From: Extensimonas soli
GTDB lineage: Bacteria > Pseudomonadota > Gammaproteobacteria > Burkholderiales > Burkholderiaceae_C
DNA length: 64,000 nucleotides
Direction: 5' to 3'
Assembly (NCBI RefSeq): GCF_029211265.1
Contig: NZ_JARGEL010000028.1
Coordinates: forward strand, 131,674 to 195,673
The notes beneath the pieces are model-generated. The model worked only from the letters and a program-made list of their open reading frames with translations, did no database searches and was not told the origin of the DNA. How positions within the stretch are numbered: the first letter of the stretch is position 1; each line of letters starts with the position of its first letter. The translations under genes and the position numbers were made by a program. Shown in pieces: positions 48,053-58,250 of the stretch.

Positions 48053-48919
48053 ATGACCCTAGAAATTGTCCTGATCACCGGCATGTCCGGATCGGGAAAG
48101 TCCGTGGCCCTGAACGCGCTCGAGGATGCGGGCTACTACTGCGTGGACAATCTGCCCCCGGAATTGCTCGGCGCCTTCGTCGCACTCGAACACGAGCACC
48201 ATGGCAACCGCGTCGCGATCGCCATGGACGTGCGCAGCGCCTCGTCACTGCCGCAATTGCCGCAGCAACTGCAAAAACTGCGTGCCCAGGGCATCCCTGT
48301 GCAATCACTCTTTCTCGACGCATCCACCGACACGCTGGTGCGTCGCTTCTCCGAAACGCGCCGACGCCACCCATTGTCCAACGAAGACTCCCCGCTCGGC
48401 AGGGGGGCGCTCGTGCAGATCATCGAGCGCGAGCGCGAGTTGCTGGCCCCTCTGCGCGAGCAGGCCCATGTCATCGACACCAGCACCCTACGAACGGCGC
48501 AGCTGCAAAGCTACGTAAAGAGCCTGATGGCCGTCCCGCCGAGTGCGCTGTTGCTGGTGTTTCAGTCCTTCGCCTTCAAACGCGGTATCCCGCTCGATGC
48601 CGACTACGTGTTCGACGTGCGCATGCTGCCCAACCCTTTTTATGAACCCGAGCTGCGCGAGCTCACGGGCCTCGATGCGCCCGTGATCGAGTTTCTGCGC
48701 GAACACGACGACGTGGCACGGATGCAGGAGCACATCACGCAGTTTCTGGACCACTGGCTCGATGCTCTCGCCAGCGGCCAACGCAGCTACGTCACCGTGG
48801 CCATTGGGTGCACAGGCGGTCAGCACCGCTCGGTGTATCTGGTGGAGCAGCTTGCCAAAACCTTCAGCACACGCTGGAAGGTGCTGCGGCGCCACCGCGA
48901 ACTGGACGGCGCGAAATAG
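48053..48919 (+). CDS. rapZ: RNase adapter protein RapZ
   Basis: A 288-residue RapZ (YvcJ) family protein: an N-terminal nucleotide-binding domain with Walker A GMSGSGKS at 10-17 and a C-terminal RNA/metabolite-binding domain with [18 protein letters not shown]. In E. coli it senses glucosamine-6-phosphate and guides RNase E to the small RNA GlmZ. In Betaproteobacteria the target is not established. The ATG at 48053 ([13 protein letters not shown]) is chosen over a TTG seven codons earlier. It converges on mutY with only two bases between the stop codons. Confidence 0.95.
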   Translation: MTLEIVLITGMSGSGKSVALNALEDAGYYCVDNLPPELLGAFVALEHEHHGNRVAIAMDVRSASSLPQLPQQLQKLRAQGIPVQSLFLDASTDTLVRRFSETRRRHPLSNEDSPLGRGALVQIIERERELLAPLREQAHVIDTSTLRTAQLQSYVKSLMAVPPSALLLVFQSFAFKRGIPLDADYVFDVRMLPNPFYEPELRELTGLDAPVIEFLREHDDVARMQEHITQFLDHWLDALASGQRSYVTVAIGCTGGQHRSVYLVEQLAKTFSTRWKVLRRHRELDGAK

Positions 48920-48921
48920 GC

Positions 48922-49992
48922 TTACGCAAGCCCATCCAGCAGCCTGCGTACCGGCGCCGGCAAGCCCAATGCGCTACTTTGCTGCACGGTGAACCATGCG
49001 CCCGCACCGCCCATGGCCGCGCACGCACCACGCGGTGACTGCCGCTCGTCCAGGCACGCGAGCACGGGGTGCAGGTGCAAGTCTCTGTGCGTGAGCACGT
49101 GCACGAAAGGCGCTAGCTCTTGTGGCGCGACATGCGAGACATGTTCGTTCAAAGCCGCCATCAGCTCGGCGCGCGAAGCAAACACTGGCACGCAGTGCAG
49201 CCCGGCCCAAATGCCGCGCGCCGGCCGCCGTTGCAGCCAGATGCGCCCACCTGCATCACGCAGCACCAGCAACCACCAGGGCTGGGCCCGCCGCGTCAGC
49301 CTGCGCGTCTTCACGGGGTAGCGCTCGGGCGCGCCCTCCTGCCTGGCCACACACAAGTCCTGCACCGGACACTGGTCGCATGAAGGATTGCGCGGCGCGC
49401 ACAGGCTCGCCCCCAGGTCCATCAAGGCTTGGGTGTAGCGCGGCATGGTGGATTGCAAGTCGGTATGGGGCAGCAGCGCCTCGGCGCGGGTCCACAAAAG
49501 ACGCTCGTTGCGCGCACTCGACAGGTCTGCGCCGAAGCCGAGCAGCCGCGTCAGCACACGGCGCACGTTGGCATCCAGAATGGGCACGCGCTGGCCATGG
49601 CAAAAGGCCGCAATGGCCCCCGCGGTGGAGCGCCCTATGCCCGGCAGGCGCGCCAGTTCCTCGGCCGTGCGCGGAAACGCGCCTGCATGCTGCGCCACCA
49701 CCTGCTGCGCGCACCGGTGCAGATTGCGTGCGCGGCTGTAGTAACCAAGCCCGCTCCACAGCGCCATGACCTCGTCCGGGTGCACTGCGGCCAGCGCCTG
49801 CACATCGGGGAAGCGCTCGAGAAAGCGCGCGTAATAGCCCAGCACGGTCGTCACCTGGGTCTGCTGCAGCATGATCTCGGAGAGCCAGACGCGGTACGGA
49901 TCGCGGGTTTGCTGCCAGGGCAGATGCTGGCGGCCATGCGCCAGCTGCCAGTGCAGCATGCGCTCGGCAAATTCGCTGGGGGCGGACTTCAT
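48922..49992 (-). CDS. mutY: A/G-specific adenine glycosylase
   Basis: A 356-residue MutY. It removes adenine mispaired with 8-oxoguanine. Glu39 (WLSEIMLQQTQV) and Asp140 (VPILDANVRR) are the catalytic residues, the helix-hairpin-helix is LARLPGIGRSTAGAIAAF, and the 4Fe-4S cluster motif C-x6-C-x2-C-x5-C is in CAPRNPSCDQCPVQDLC. A C-terminal NUDIX-like domain for 8-oxoG recognition follows. The ATG overlaps the stop of the dynamin-like GTPase gene by four bases, so translation is coupled. The gene ends two bases from rapZ on the other strand. Confidence 0.96.
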   Translation of the reverse strand: MKSAPSEFAERMLHWQLAHGRQHLPWQQTRDPYRVWLSEIMLQQTQVTTVLGYYARFLERFPDVQALAAVHPDEVMALWSGLGYYSRARNLHRCAQQVVAQHAGAFPRTAEELARLPGIGRSTAGAIAAFCHGQRVPILDANVRRVLTRLLGFGADLSSARNERLLWTRAEALLPHTDLQSTMPRYTQALMDLGASLCAPRNPSCDQCPVQDLCVARQEGAPERYPVKTRRLTRRAQPWWLLVLRDAGGRIWLQRRPARGIWAGLHCVPVFASRAELMAALNEHVSHVAPQELAPFVHVLTHRDLHLHPVLACLDERQSPRGACAAMGGAGAWFTVQQSSALGLPAPVRRLLDGLA

Positions 49993-51950
49993 GCCAGCGA
50001 GAAACGCGCACCTTCCGCGGCTTGCCCGGGAGCACCCAAGGCGGTGAGCAGCGCCACACGCTGGGCAAGCTCGCGCTCCAGGTCGATCAACTCCTGCTCG
50101 CTGGCCTCGATCTCGGCGATGCGCTCCACGAGCCCGCTCGCGGCCTGCTGGATGCGCTCCACCGCCTCCATGCGCCTGGCAAAACTGCGTCGGCGCTCAC
50201 GCAACTGGGCATCGAGTTGCGCTGTGGCCGACTTGCTCCAAAGCTCAAGGTCGTTCGCCGCGGATTCATAGACCGTGCGCAAGCGCGTACCCAGTGCGCG
50301 CACCAGCCGCTCGGCAAACGCGCCCTGCGCCAGCCTCAGCGCATTGCCCACACTCAGATACTGCACGTGGCTTTCTTCGATGCGCGCGAGCTCCTGGGCA
50401 AAAGCGCCGAGTTGCGGCGTCGGCGGCACCTGCAGCGAAAAACCAAACTCGGCGTTCAGCTGACGGAACGTGCCTTCGAGCATGGCCTGGATTTCTGCCG
50501 CGCCAGCCTGCGCCTTCTCGAGCGTGACGCGCAAGTGCTCGAAAGTCTGCGCGTAGATTTTGCGCACGCCAAGCTTGATCCCTTTGTGCTGCAGCGCTTG
50601 CGTCAATTCGGCCAGCTCTGCTTTGAGCGCTTTCGTGCCGAGCTGCTGAAAAATGTCGCGCAGCAGTTTGAGGTGCACGGAACGCACGGCCTGGATCCTG
50701 GCCGTGCTCTGATCGAATTCATGCTGCTCCTGCTCGATGCGCTTGCGCATGACGCCTATGACCGAGGCGTTTTTGCCGCGCAGACTGCGCAGCTCGGCCA
50801 TTTGATCATCGAGGTCGCGCTGGCGGATATGGAGGAGGCGCACCGCCTGGGCCTGCAGCTGAGCCACCCCTGCAGAGACGGCTGCGCGCAAAATGGTCTG
50901 GCGCTGCCCCATGATTCCTCGCGCCAGGGCATCTTCGAGCACCGGCAGACCGCTGGATTCGAGCAACAGGTCATCGCAGGCAATCTTGGCCATCAGGCCT
51001 TTTTGTGCCGAGATGGGCACCACCTGGGCGCGCGGCACATCGAGCGTCTGCGCCACGGTTTCACATTGGCGCTCCAGCTGTGCCTGCACCTGGGCGGGGG
51101 AATCGAGGCTGTCCCACAAAGTGTCTATCTTGTTCAGCACGACCAGCCGCGCCGCCGCACTTTCGGCCGCCGGCGCCAGGTGCTCACGCCAGATCGCCAA
51201 GTCCGAGCGCGTGACGCCCGTATCCGCCCCAAGGATGAAAACCACGGCATGGGCTTGGGGAATCAGGCCCACGGTCAACTCGGGCTCGGCCCCGACGGCG
51301 TTCAGGCCGGGCGTGTCGAGGATGACCAGCCCCTGCTTGAGCAGAGGGTGCGGAAAATTGATCAGCGCATGGCGCCACATGGGCACTTCGACCAGGCCCT
51401 GTGCATCGGGCAAAGGGTTTTCTTCGGGCAGGTCATCGTGCCAGAACCCCAAGGCCCGGGCCTCGCTCTGCGCGACCTTGCGCACCTGCGCCACCTTGGC
51501 GATGGCCTGTGCCATCTGGTTGGCGTCGTTGGGGTCGAGCGCCAGCTGGGTCCAGCGCTCGGGCCGCTGGCGCCATTCCGTCAGCCCCTGCGGCCGCAGG
51601 CGGGTTTCGATCGGCAGCAGACGCAAACTAGCGGGCACTGCCGGGTCGTAAGCCAGCTCCGTAGGACACATGGTGGTGCGCCCTGCGCTGGCGGGCATGA
51701 TGCGGCGCCCATACCCGGCAAAGAAAATGGCATTGATGAGCTCGGACTTGCCGCGCGAAAACTCCGCGACGAAAGCCACCATCACCTGGTCGCTGCGCAC
51801 TTGCGACTCGAGCCGCTGCAGCTGCTCTTCGATGGCCGCATCCATGAGCTCATGGTCCGCCAGCCAGGTGGACAAGGCACGCAACTGCTGCGCGAAGCCG
51901 CGCCGCCACACGCCATGCTGATCGAACTGTTCGTTGAAGGAAGGCCCCAC
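49989..51950 (-). CDS. dynamin-like GTPase family protein
   Basis: A 653-residue large GTPase. The G1 motif is AEFSRGKSE at 62-70, with Ala in place of the first Gly of GxxxxGKS. The G2 threonine region is RTTMCPTEL, G3 is DTPG at 212-215 and G4 is NKID at 273-276. The second half is predominantly helical with long heptad-like stretches (MAELRSLRGKNASVIGVMRKRIEQE region), as in bacterial dynamin-like proteins that remodel membranes or take part in stress and DNA-damage responses. No transmembrane segment is visible. It overlaps mutY by four bases, and mutM lies upstream on the same strand, so an oxidative-damage link is conceivable. Confidence 0.85.
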   Translation of the reverse strand: MGPSFNEQFDQHGVWRRGFAQQLRALSTWLADHELMDAAIEEQLQRLESQVRSDQVMVAFVAEFSRGKSELINAIFFAGYGRRIMPASAGRTTMCPTELAYDPAVPASLRLLPIETRLRPQGLTEWRQRPERWTQLALDPNDANQMAQAIAKVAQVRKVAQSEARALGFWHDDLPEENPLPDAQGLVEVPMWRHALINFPHPLLKQGLVILDTPGLNAVGAEPELTVGLIPQAHAVVFILGADTGVTRSDLAIWREHLAPAAESAAARLVVLNKIDTLWDSLDSPAQVQAQLERQCETVAQTLDVPRAQVVPISAQKGLMAKIACDDLLLESSGLPVLEDALARGIMGQRQTILRAAVSAGVAQLQAQAVRLLHIRQRDLDDQMAELRSLRGKNASVIGVMRKRIEQEQHEFDQSTARIQAVRSVHLKLLRDIFQQLGTKALKAELAELTQALQHKGIKLGVRKIYAQTFEHLRVTLEKAQAGAAEIQAMLEGTFRQLNAEFGFSLQVPPTPQLGAFAQELARIEESHVQYLSVGNALRLAQGAFAERLVRALGTRLRTVYESAANDLELWSKSATAQLDAQLRERRRSFARRMEAVERIQQAASGLVERIAEIEASEQELIDLERELAQRVALLTALGAPGQAAEGARFSLA

Positions 51951-51987
51951 GTTGCTCCCGACTTGGATGAATGCCGACTATGCTGAG

Positions 51988-52023
51988 GTTAACCCAATAG
52001 TTAACGCAATAGTCAACGCAATA
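51988..52023. repeat. three 12-bp tandem repeats upstream of the GTPase gene
   Basis: Three adjacent 12-base units occur: GTTAACCCAATA, GTTAACGCAATA and GTCAACGCAATA, each differing from the next by one base. They lie 38 bases upstream of the leftward GTPase ATG in the 134-base gap after mutM, in an AT-rich patch continuing TATAG. They could be repeated binding sites for a regulator or a replication slippage tract. Confidence 0.7.
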
Positions 52024-52084
52024 TATAGCATCCAGCCCTTTCATTGCGCGGCCGAACGCAGAATATTAGAGCCTGCTCAGAGTC

Positions 52085-52900
52085 TTAGCCACGCTGACAA
52101 CGCGGACAGAAATAACTGCTGCGCTGGCCTTGCTGGAGCCAGCGAATCGGCGTACCGCACACCCGACACGGCGCGTCTGCACGGCCATAGACCTGTGTCG
52201 CATGTTGAAAATGCCCGGCCGCCCCTGCCGCATTGGAAAAATTGCGCAAGGTGGTGCCGCCCAGCGCAATGGCCTGCGCCAGCACCTCGCGGATCGCCGC
52301 ATGGAGCTTGCGCACGCGTGCGGGCCCCAGCCGCATGGCGGGCGTGGTGGGCCGTATCCCCGCCAGGAACAAAGCCTCGTTCGCATAGATATTGCCTACG
52401 CCCACGACCAGCCGCCCCGCGAGCAAGACCTGTTTGATCGGCGCCCGGCTCTTTTTGAGTCCGGCGGCGAATTGCTCCACGGTAAAGGCATCGGATAGAG
52501 GCTCCACACCGAGGCCCCCAAGCAGCTTTTGCGCCACGGAGTCTTGCTCGCTCGGCGCATACACCACCGCCCCAAAGCGCCGTGGATCGTGCAGGCGCAA
52601 AACGCCCTGCGAGGTCACGAGATCGAAGTGGTCGTGGCTTCCTGGCGGCGGCAGGCCCGCGGCAAAACGCAGACTGCCCGACATGCCCAGATGCAGGAGC
52701 AAAAGCCCCTGCTCCAGGTCGACGAGCAGGTACTTGCCACGCCGGCGCACCCCCAGCACCCGCAAGCCCACGAGCGCCTGCGGCGCGCACCCGAGCGGCC
52801 AGCGCAGGGGCTTGCCCAGCCACAGCCCTTGCACTTGTGCGCCGACGATGGCATCGGCAAAACTGCGGCGCGTGGCCTCGACTTCGGGCAACTCAGGCAT
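52085..52900 (-). CDS. mutM: formamidopyrimidine-DNA glycosylase
   Basis: A 271-residue Fpg/MutM that excises 8-oxoguanine and cleaves the abasic site. The catalytic N-terminus P-E-L-P-E-V-E is intact (Pro2, Glu3), Lys56 ([10 protein letters not shown]) contacts [14 protein letters not shown] is the helix-two-turn-helix, and the zinc finger has C-x2-C-x16-C-x2-C at the C-terminus. Length is normal. It is on the same strand as the GTPase-mutY pair, 134 bases upstream of the GTPase gene, and divergent from the TPR protein gene across 56 bases, which must contain both promoters. Confidence 0.96.
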   Translation of the reverse strand: MPELPEVEATRRSFADAIVGAQVQGLWLGKPLRWPLGCAPQALVGLRVLGVRRRGKYLLVDLEQGLLLLHLGMSGSLRFAAGLPPPGSHDHFDLVTSQGVLRLHDPRRFGAVVYAPSEQDSVAQKLLGGLGVEPLSDAFTVEQFAAGLKKSRAPIKQVLLAGRLVVGVGNIYANEALFLAGIRPTTPAMRLGPARVRKLHAAIREVLAQAIALGGTTLRNFSNAAGAAGHFQHATQVYGRADAPCRVCGTPIRWLQQGQRSSYFCPRCQRG

Positions 52901-52956
52901 GCGGGGACATTCGGATTCAGTGGGATTCAGCGGGATGCTTCGATTATTATGGCCCG

Positions 52957-54732
52957 ATGATTCGATCCCTTCGCTTGCGCACCACCGCCTTCGCCGCAGC
53001 CTTTGCGCTGGCTGCTTTTGCGGGTTTGACCCACCCTGCCCATGCGGCCGCGGAAAAGCACGACAAGCGCGTCGCTGCGCCCAGCGCCTCCGACGCAGAG
53101 GCGGCGCTGGACGCCGAGCTTTTTTACGAAATCTTTCTGGGCGAATTGAACCTGCGCACCGGCGACCCGGGTGCCGCGTACGCGCTCATGCTCGAAGCCG
53201 CGCGCCGCAGCGGCGACGAGCAGCTCTACCGCCGCGCAGCCGACATCGCCCTGCAGGCGCGCTCAGGCGACTATGCGCTCCAGGCCGTGCAGGCCTGGAA
53301 GGAGGCACACCCCGACTCGCGCGAGGCCAACCGCTACCTGCTACAAATTCTGGTAGCACTCAACCGCATCGAAGAAACCCCGCAACTGCTACGTCAGGAA
53401 CTCGCACAGGCTGCGGCACACGACAAAACAGCGCTGCTCACGATGGTGCCGCAGCTTTACGCGCGTGCCAGCGACAAAACCCTGGCCGCGCAGGTGGTGG
53501 AGCAGGCACTCGCAGACGTGCTCGCCGAACCTGCTTTTGCGCCGGCCGCCTGGGTGACGGTGGGGCGCATGCGGCTCGCCGCCAAGGACAGCGCCGGTGC
53601 GCTCGAGGCCGCACAACGCGCGCAAGCGCTCGCCCCTGCGAACGACGGCGCCATGCTGCTCGCACTGGAGTTGCTCGAATCCGGGGAAACCCAGGCGCAG
53701 GCCTTGGTCAACCGCTATCTGGCCGGCCAGCCCAAACCCGAATTGCGCATGGCCTACGCCGGGGTGCTGCTGAATTTACAGCGCAATGCGGAAGCGGAAA
53801 AAGAGTTGCAGGCCGTGACCCGCGCCAAGCCGGACTTTCCCGACACCTGGCTGCTGCTCGCGGCGCTGCAACTGCAAAGAAACCAGCTGAGCGACGCCGA
53901 AAAATCTTTGCAGCGCTTTCTGGAACTCGTCCCTGGCGCCGACGTCGACCCCCAGACCCGGCAGCGCGGCCTGACCCAGGCTTATTTGATGCAGGCGCAA
54001 ATTGCCGAGAAAAAGCACGACTACGCTGCCGCGGAGTCCTGGCTCAAACGCATAGACAACGCGGATGAGATGTTCAGCGTGCAGCGCCAGCGTGCCTCCG
54101 TGCTCGCACACCAGGGCAAGATCGAGCAGGCGCGCGCACTCCTGCGCAACCTGCCCGGCGCGACGCCGCAGGCCGCGCGCCTGAAGCTGCAAGCCGAGGT
54201 GCAGCTGTTGCAAGAGCTGCGCATGTACCGCGAAGCCTTCGAGGTGCAAAGCCAACTGGTGGCGCAAAACCCGCAGGACGACGACCTCGTCTATGACCAG
54301 GCCGTGCTCGCCGAAAAGGCCGGCAACCCGGAGCTCATGGAAAAGCTCCTGCGCGACCTCATCGCGCGCCGTCCCAACTACTTTCATGCCTACAACGCGC
54401 TCGGCTATTCGCTCGCCGATAGAGGCGTGCAGCTCGAAGAGGCCAAGCACTTGGTCAACAAGGCGCTCGAATTTGCGCCTGGTGACCCCTACATCACCGA
54501 CAGCCTGGGCTGGGTGGAATTCCGCCTCGGCCACCATGCCGAGGCGGTGCGCCTGCTCGAGTCGGCCTACAAAACCCGCCCCGACGCGGAAATCGCCGCG
54601 CACCTCGGCGAAGTCCTCTGGAGCATGGGCGAGCACCACCGAGCCTTGAGCATCTGGAAGGAAGGGCGGCGCCTGAACCCCGACAATGAAACTTTGCAAT
54701 CGACCCTCAAGCGCCTGGGTGTGCGCCTCTGA
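52957..54732 (+). CDS. TPR-repeat protein with signal peptide
   Basis: A 591-residue exported protein. Residues 1-31 form a signal peptide ending in AHAA. The remainder is tetratricopeptide repeats, for example [40 protein letters not shown] and the C-terminal [20 protein letters not shown] and [20 protein letters not shown]. In Betaproteobacteria this gene commonly precedes lolB, pointing to a role in the periplasm or at the outer membrane, but the exact function is unknown. The start ATG at 52957 ([16 protein letters not shown]) is chosen because it begins the signal peptide; the longer frame runs over mutM. Confidence 0.88.
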   Translation: MIRSLRLRTTAFAAAFALAAFAGLTHPAHAAAEKHDKRVAAPSASDAEAALDAELFYEIFLGELNLRTGDPGAAYALMLEAARRSGDEQLYRRAADIALQARSGDYALQAVQAWKEAHPDSREANRYLLQILVALNRIEETPQLLRQELAQAAAHDKTALLTMVPQLYARASDKTLAAQVVEQALADVLAEPAFAPAAWVTVGRMRLAAKDSAGALEAAQRAQALAPANDGAMLLALELLESGETQAQALVNRYLAGQPKPELRMAYAGVLLNLQRNAEAEKELQAVTRAKPDFPDTWLLLAALQLQRNQLSDAEKSLQRFLELVPGADVDPQTRQRGLTQAYLMQAQIAEKKHDYAAAESWLKRIDNADEMFSVQRQRASVLAHQGKIEQARALLRNLPGATPQAARLKLQAEVQLLQELRMYREAFEVQSQLVAQNPQDDDLVYDQAVLAEKAGNPELMEKLLRDLIARRPNYFHAYNALGYSLADRGVQLEEAKHLVNKALEFAPGDPYITDSLGWVEFRLGHHAEAVRLLESAYKTRPDAEIAAHLGEVLWSMGEHHRALSIWKEGRRLNPDNETLQSTLKRLGVRL

Positions 54733-54781
54733 GGCGGCGTGAACCGCCTCCTGCGCCCCATAAGCCTCCCATCCGCCAACC

Positions 54782-55321
54782 ATGCTCCCCCCAGCCAGCC
54801 AGCGCGCACACCTGCCTGGGCGCATTGCCCCAGCGCGCGTGGGAGTGTGGGCGCTTTGCCTGGGTCTGCTGCTCGCCTTCGCAGGCTGCGCGCAGCCGCC
54901 TCGCGCCAGCGCACCGGCAGGAGCCTCCTCCGTGTGGACCGGGCGTCTGGCGCTGCAGGTGCAAGGCGACGAAGCGCAGTCTTTTTCCGCGCTGTTCGAG
55001 TTGCGCGGCTCACCCGCGCAAGGTGAGCTCGTGCTTTCCAGCCCGCTTGGCAGCACCCTCGCCGTGCTGCGCTGGCAGCCTGGCGAAGCCGCACTGCAAA
55101 CGGGCCAGCAAACGCGGCAGGCCGCATCGCTAGATGCCTTGCTGCAAGACGCCGCCGGCAGCCGCATTCCCGTGGCGGCCCTGTTCGACTGGCTGCAAGG
55201 CATCAACACGCCAGTGGCGGGCTGGCAGGTCGATCTCTCGTCCCTGCCCGAGGGCCGTGTGCTCGCGCAGCGCAGCGACCCTCCCCCGCCCGCAACGCTG
55301 CGCATCGCGCTCACGCGCTAA
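54782..55321 (+). CDS. lolB: outer membrane lipoprotein insertion protein LolB
   Basis: A 179-residue lipoprotein. The N-terminus has a basic stretch, a hydrophobic core (VGVWALCLGLLLAF) and a lipobox FAGC, so the Cys would be acylated. The mature part fits LolB: WTGRLALQVQGDEAQSFSALFEL, GELVLSSPLGSTLAVLRW and LFDWLQG. LolB receives lipoproteins from LolA and inserts them into the outer membrane. The gene is followed after 21 bases by ispE, as usual in Betaproteobacteria. The ATG at 54782 gives a somewhat long n-region; a later start is possible. Confidence 0.92.
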   Translation: MLPPASQRAHLPGRIAPARVGVWALCLGLLLAFAGCAQPPRASAPAGASSVWTGRLALQVQGDEAQSFSALFELRGSPAQGELVLSSPLGSTLAVLRWQPGEAALQTGQQTRQAASLDALLQDAAGSRIPVAALFDWLQGINTPVAGWQVDLSSLPEGRVLAQRSDPPPPATLRIALTR

Positions 55322-55342
55322 GGCTCTCAGCTGCCCTGCCCC

Positions 55343-56227
55343 ATGCAAGCCCTGTACGACGTACCCGCCCCGGCCAAGCTCAACCTCTTTTTGCACGTCA
55401 CGGGCCGCCGGGCCGATGGCTACCACTTGCTGCAATCCGTTTTCATGCTGATCGACTGGTGCGACACGCTGCATTTCGAGCGCCGCACCGACGGCCGCAT
55501 CGCGCGCACCGACCTTGGCGAACCGCTGCCCGCGCTCGACCTCAGCGTGCGCGCTGCGCAGGCCCTGCAGGCTGCCACGGGCTGCGACGCAGGCGTGCAG
55601 ATCTGCGTGTTCAAGCGCATCCCCGCCCAGGCCGGCATGGGCGGCGGCTCCTCGGATGCCGCCACCACGCTGCTGGCGCTCAACCGGCTGTGGGACCTGC
55701 GCCTGCCGCGCGCGGCGCTCGAGCGCATTGGGCTGGCGCTGGGCGCGGACGTGCCGTTTTTCCTGCGTGGACACAATGCCTGGGTCGAGGGCATAGGCGA
55801 ACAGATCACACCGCTCGCGCCCACGGTGCAATTGCCCGCGGCCCGCTTCGTGGTGGTCAAACCCACGGCGGGGCTGGACACGCGCGAAATTTTTTCCTCG
55901 CCAGGCCTTCAACGAAACTCCGAAGCTGCTACAATCTTGGGCTTTGCTGCAGCACCCTACAGCTACGGTCGCAATGACCTGCAACCGGTTGCCCAGGTAC
56001 TGTGTCCCGAGATAAACCAAGCCATTGCATGGCTACAATCGCGGGGCTTGCAGGCCAGGATGACAGGCTCTGGCAGTGCGGTGTTTGCGCAATGGGCCCA
56101 TACGCCAGACCCTGACGACGTCTTTGTGGACGTCGCCCAGACCCCAAAAGGGTGGCAGGTCAAAGTATGTAAAAATCTGATGCTCCATCCACTGGTGGAC
56201 TGGGCGTCCGATGAAAGTTTGCGGTGA
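55343..56227 (+). CDS. ispE: 4-diphosphocytidyl-2-C-methyl-D-erythritol kinase
   Basis: A 294-residue GHMP kinase of the MEP isoprenoid pathway. PAPAKLNLFLHVTGRRADGY is the N-terminal substrate motif, PAQAGMGGGSSDAATTL is the ATP-binding glycine/serine loop, and ARMTGSGSAVFA is the C-terminal GHMP motif. It phosphorylates CDP-methylerythritol in the cytosol. Length is normal. It lies between lolB and tRNA-Gln, an order typical of Betaproteobacteria. A small CTGCC-TTC-GGCAG hairpin (56229-56241) sits right after its stop codon, before the tRNA. Confidence 0.96.
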   Translation: MQALYDVPAPAKLNLFLHVTGRRADGYHLLQSVFMLIDWCDTLHFERRTDGRIARTDLGEPLPALDLSVRAAQALQAATGCDAGVQICVFKRIPAQAGMGGGSSDAATTLLALNRLWDLRLPRAALERIGLALGADVPFFLRGHNAWVEGIGEQITPLAPTVQLPAARFVVVKPTAGLDTREIFSSPGLQRNSEAATILGFAAAPYSYGRNDLQPVAQVLCPEINQAIAWLQSRGLQARMTGSGSAVFAQWAHTPDPDDVFVDVAQTPKGWQVKVCKNLMLHPLVDWASDESLR

Positions 56228-56252
56228 GCTGCCTTCGGCAGTTGACCTGTGT

Positions 56253-56329
56253 AGGGGAGTCGCCAAGTTGGTCAAGGCACCGGATTTTGATTCCGGCATG
56301 CGAGGGTTCGAGTCCTTCCTCCCCTGCCA
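56253..56329 (+). tRNA. tRNA-Gln (anticodon TTG)
   Basis: A 77-base cloverleaf including an encoded CCA. The acceptor stem AGGGGAG pairs with CTCCCCT, followed by discriminator G and CCA. The anticodon stem is CCGGA/TCCGG with loop TTTTGAT and anticodon TTG at 56287-56289. The T arm is GAGGG-TTCGAGT-CCTTC. It lies between ispE and prs, as in other Betaproteobacteria. Confidence 0.96.
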
Positions 56330-56465
56330 AATCTTCTAAAACCTGTAGAGCACACGCAACCATGTCGGATCCGCTTGTGGCAACGGGCTTCGCGCTGCAA
56401 GAGCGCCCAGCGTTGCACCCGTTGTGATCTGCGCGCGGGCCCTCTCACTGATTGCTGGGACGCAC

Positions 56466-57440
56466 ATGCAAGCCAATCAACCCGATTTCATGGTTTTCAC
56501 GGGCAATGCCAACCCCGGCTTGGCCGCTGAAATCGTCCACCACCTGGGCACGCGCCTGGGCGCAGCCGATGTGGGACGCTTTTCCGACGGCGAGGTGGCC
56601 GTCGAAGTCAAGCAGAACGTGCGTGCGCGCGACGTCTTCGTGGTGCAGTCCACCTGCGCGCCCACGAACGAAAACCTCATGGAGCTGCTGGTCATGGTCG
56701 ATGCGCTCAAGCGCGCCTCGGCCGAGCGCATCAGCGCCGTGATCCCCTATTTTGGCTATGCGCGCCAGGATCGCCGTCCGCGCTCCTCGCGCGTGCCGAT
56801 TTCGGCCAAAGTGGTCGCCAACATGCTGCAGGCCGTGGGCGTGGCGCGCGTGCTCACCATGGACCTGCACGCCGACCAGATTCAGGGGTTTTTCGACATC
56901 CCGGTGGACAACATCTACGCCTCGCCGGTGCTGCTGCGCGACTTGCGCCAGAAAAACTACGACGACCTCATCGTCGTTTCTCCTGATGTGGGTGGCGTGG
57001 TGCGCGCGCGCGCGCTCGCCAAGCAGCTCAACTGCGACCTCGCCATCATCGACAAGCGCCGGCCCAAGGCCAACGTGTCCGAAGTCATGCACGTGATCGG
57101 CGAGATCGACGGGCGCAACTGCGTCATCATGGACGACATGATCGACACGGCTGGCACGCTGGTCAAGGCCGCCGAAGTGCTCAAAGAGCGCGGCGCCAAA
57201 AACGTCTACGCCTACTGCACGCACCCGATCTTTTCGGGCCCGGCCATAGAGCGCCTCAGCCAGGGGCGGGCGCTCGACGAGGTCGTGGTCACCAACACCA
57301 TTCCCTTGAGCGATGCGGCCAAGGAGTGTTCCAAGATTCGCCAACTCTCCGTCGCGCAGCTGATCGCCGAGACGATCCAGCGCATCGCCACGGGCGAGTC
57401 GGTCATGAGTTTGTTCTCCGACCAGGAAAATCTTTTCTGA
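56466..57440 (+). CDS. prs: ribose-phosphate pyrophosphokinase
   Basis: A 324-residue PRPP synthetase. It makes phosphoribosyl pyrophosphate from ribose-5-phosphate and ATP for nucleotide, His and Trp synthesis. [30 protein letters not shown] (flexible loop region), [19 protein letters not shown] and the PRPP loop [12 protein letters not shown] are all intact. The ATG at 56466 ([20 protein letters not shown]) begins the family sequence. The 136 bases after the tRNA probably contain its promoter or are read through from the tRNA. Confidence 0.97.
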   Translation: MQANQPDFMVFTGNANPGLAAEIVHHLGTRLGAADVGRFSDGEVAVEVKQNVRARDVFVVQSTCAPTNENLMELLVMVDALKRASAERISAVIPYFGYARQDRRPRSSRVPISAKVVANMLQAVGVARVLTMDLHADQIQGFFDIPVDNIYASPVLLRDLRQKNYDDLIVVSPDVGGVVRARALAKQLNCDLAIIDKRRPKANVSEVMHVIGEIDGRNCVIMDDMIDTAGTLVKAAEVLKERGAKNVYAYCTHPIFSGPAIERLSQGRALDEVVVTNTIPLSDAAKECSKIRQLSVAQLIAETIQRIATGESVMSLFSDQENLF

Positions 57441-57566
57441 TTTTCTCTGCCTGTCCGCTTCATCGGTCAGGCAGATGCGAGAACGGCACGCAAGCCTGCA
57501 ATGCTGCAGGTTTTTCAGCAACGGGGTGAGGCTGGTCGCGGCCCACCCATTTTTCAGGAGTCAGTC

Positions 57567-58199
57567 ATGCAATTCGTCGCTTTCGAGCGCAGCAAGCAAG
57601 GTACGGGTGCGAGCCGCCGCCTGCGCAACACGGGCAAGACACCCGGCATCGTCTATGGCGGTTCGGCCGAGCCGCAAATGATCGAGCTCGACCACAATGC
57701 CCTGTGGCACGCGCTCAAAAAAGAAGCCTTCCATTCGAGCGTGCTCGACATGGAGCTCAACGGCCAGACCAGCAAGGTGCTGCTGCGCGACGTGCAATAC
57801 CACCCTTTCAAGCAACTGGTGCTGCACATCGACTTCCAGCGCATCGATGAAAAGACCAAACTGCACATGAAGGTGCCGCTGCACTTCAGCGGAGCCGAAG
57901 AATCGCCCGCCGTGAAGGTAGACAAGTGCATGGTCACGCCCATCGTGACCGAACTCGAAGTCACTTGCATGCCCGCGGACCTGCCAGAATTCATCGCCGT
58001 CGATCTTTCCACGCTGCAAAAAGGCGCTTCCTTGCATCTGCAACACGTCAAGCTGCCCAAGGGCGTGACGGCCGTGGTGCGCGGCAGCGACCGCAATCCG
58101 GTGCTGGTGTCGGTGGTGGCGCCCGCAGCCGAAATCGAGACCCCGGCCGAGGCTGCACCTGCTGCCGAAGCCAAGGGCAAAGGCAAGGGCAAGAAGTAA
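57567..58199 (+). CDS. rplY: 50S ribosomal protein L25/general stress protein Ctc
   Basis: A 210-residue L25 of the long (Ctc/TL5) type. The N-terminal 5S-rRNA-binding domain starts [20 protein letters not shown] and has [10 protein letters not shown]; the C-terminal beta domain includes [18 protein letters not shown]. An Ala/Glu/Lys tail ends [15 protein letters not shown] ribosome-binding site precedes the ATG at 57567; the 22-residue upstream frame is rejected. It follows prs by 126 bases and ends 51 bases before a strong terminator-like hairpin. Confidence 0.96.
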   Translation: MQFVAFERSKQGTGASRRLRNTGKTPGIVYGGSAEPQMIELDHNALWHALKKEAFHSSVLDMELNGQTSKVLLRDVQYHPFKQLVLHIDFQRIDEKTKLHMKVPLHFSGAEESPAVKVDKCMVTPIVTELEVTCMPADLPEFIAVDLSTLQKGASLHLQHVKLPKGVTAVVRGSDRNPVLVSVVAPAAEIETPAEAAPAAEAKGKGKGKK

Positions 58200-58250
58200 T
58201 CGCTTCCCGGCTTCGCCAGCGCCAGCCTTCAGGCTGTCGTCAGACGGAAA

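Noticed and set aside
50022-51986. A 654-codon open frame on the + strand opposite the GTPase gene
   Set aside because: No family motif is visible, and the opposite strand encodes the GTPase with G1, G3 and G4 motifs.
51988-52023. CRISPR-like array
   Set aside because: Units are 12 bases, directly abutting with no spacers, only three copies, and no cas genes are present.
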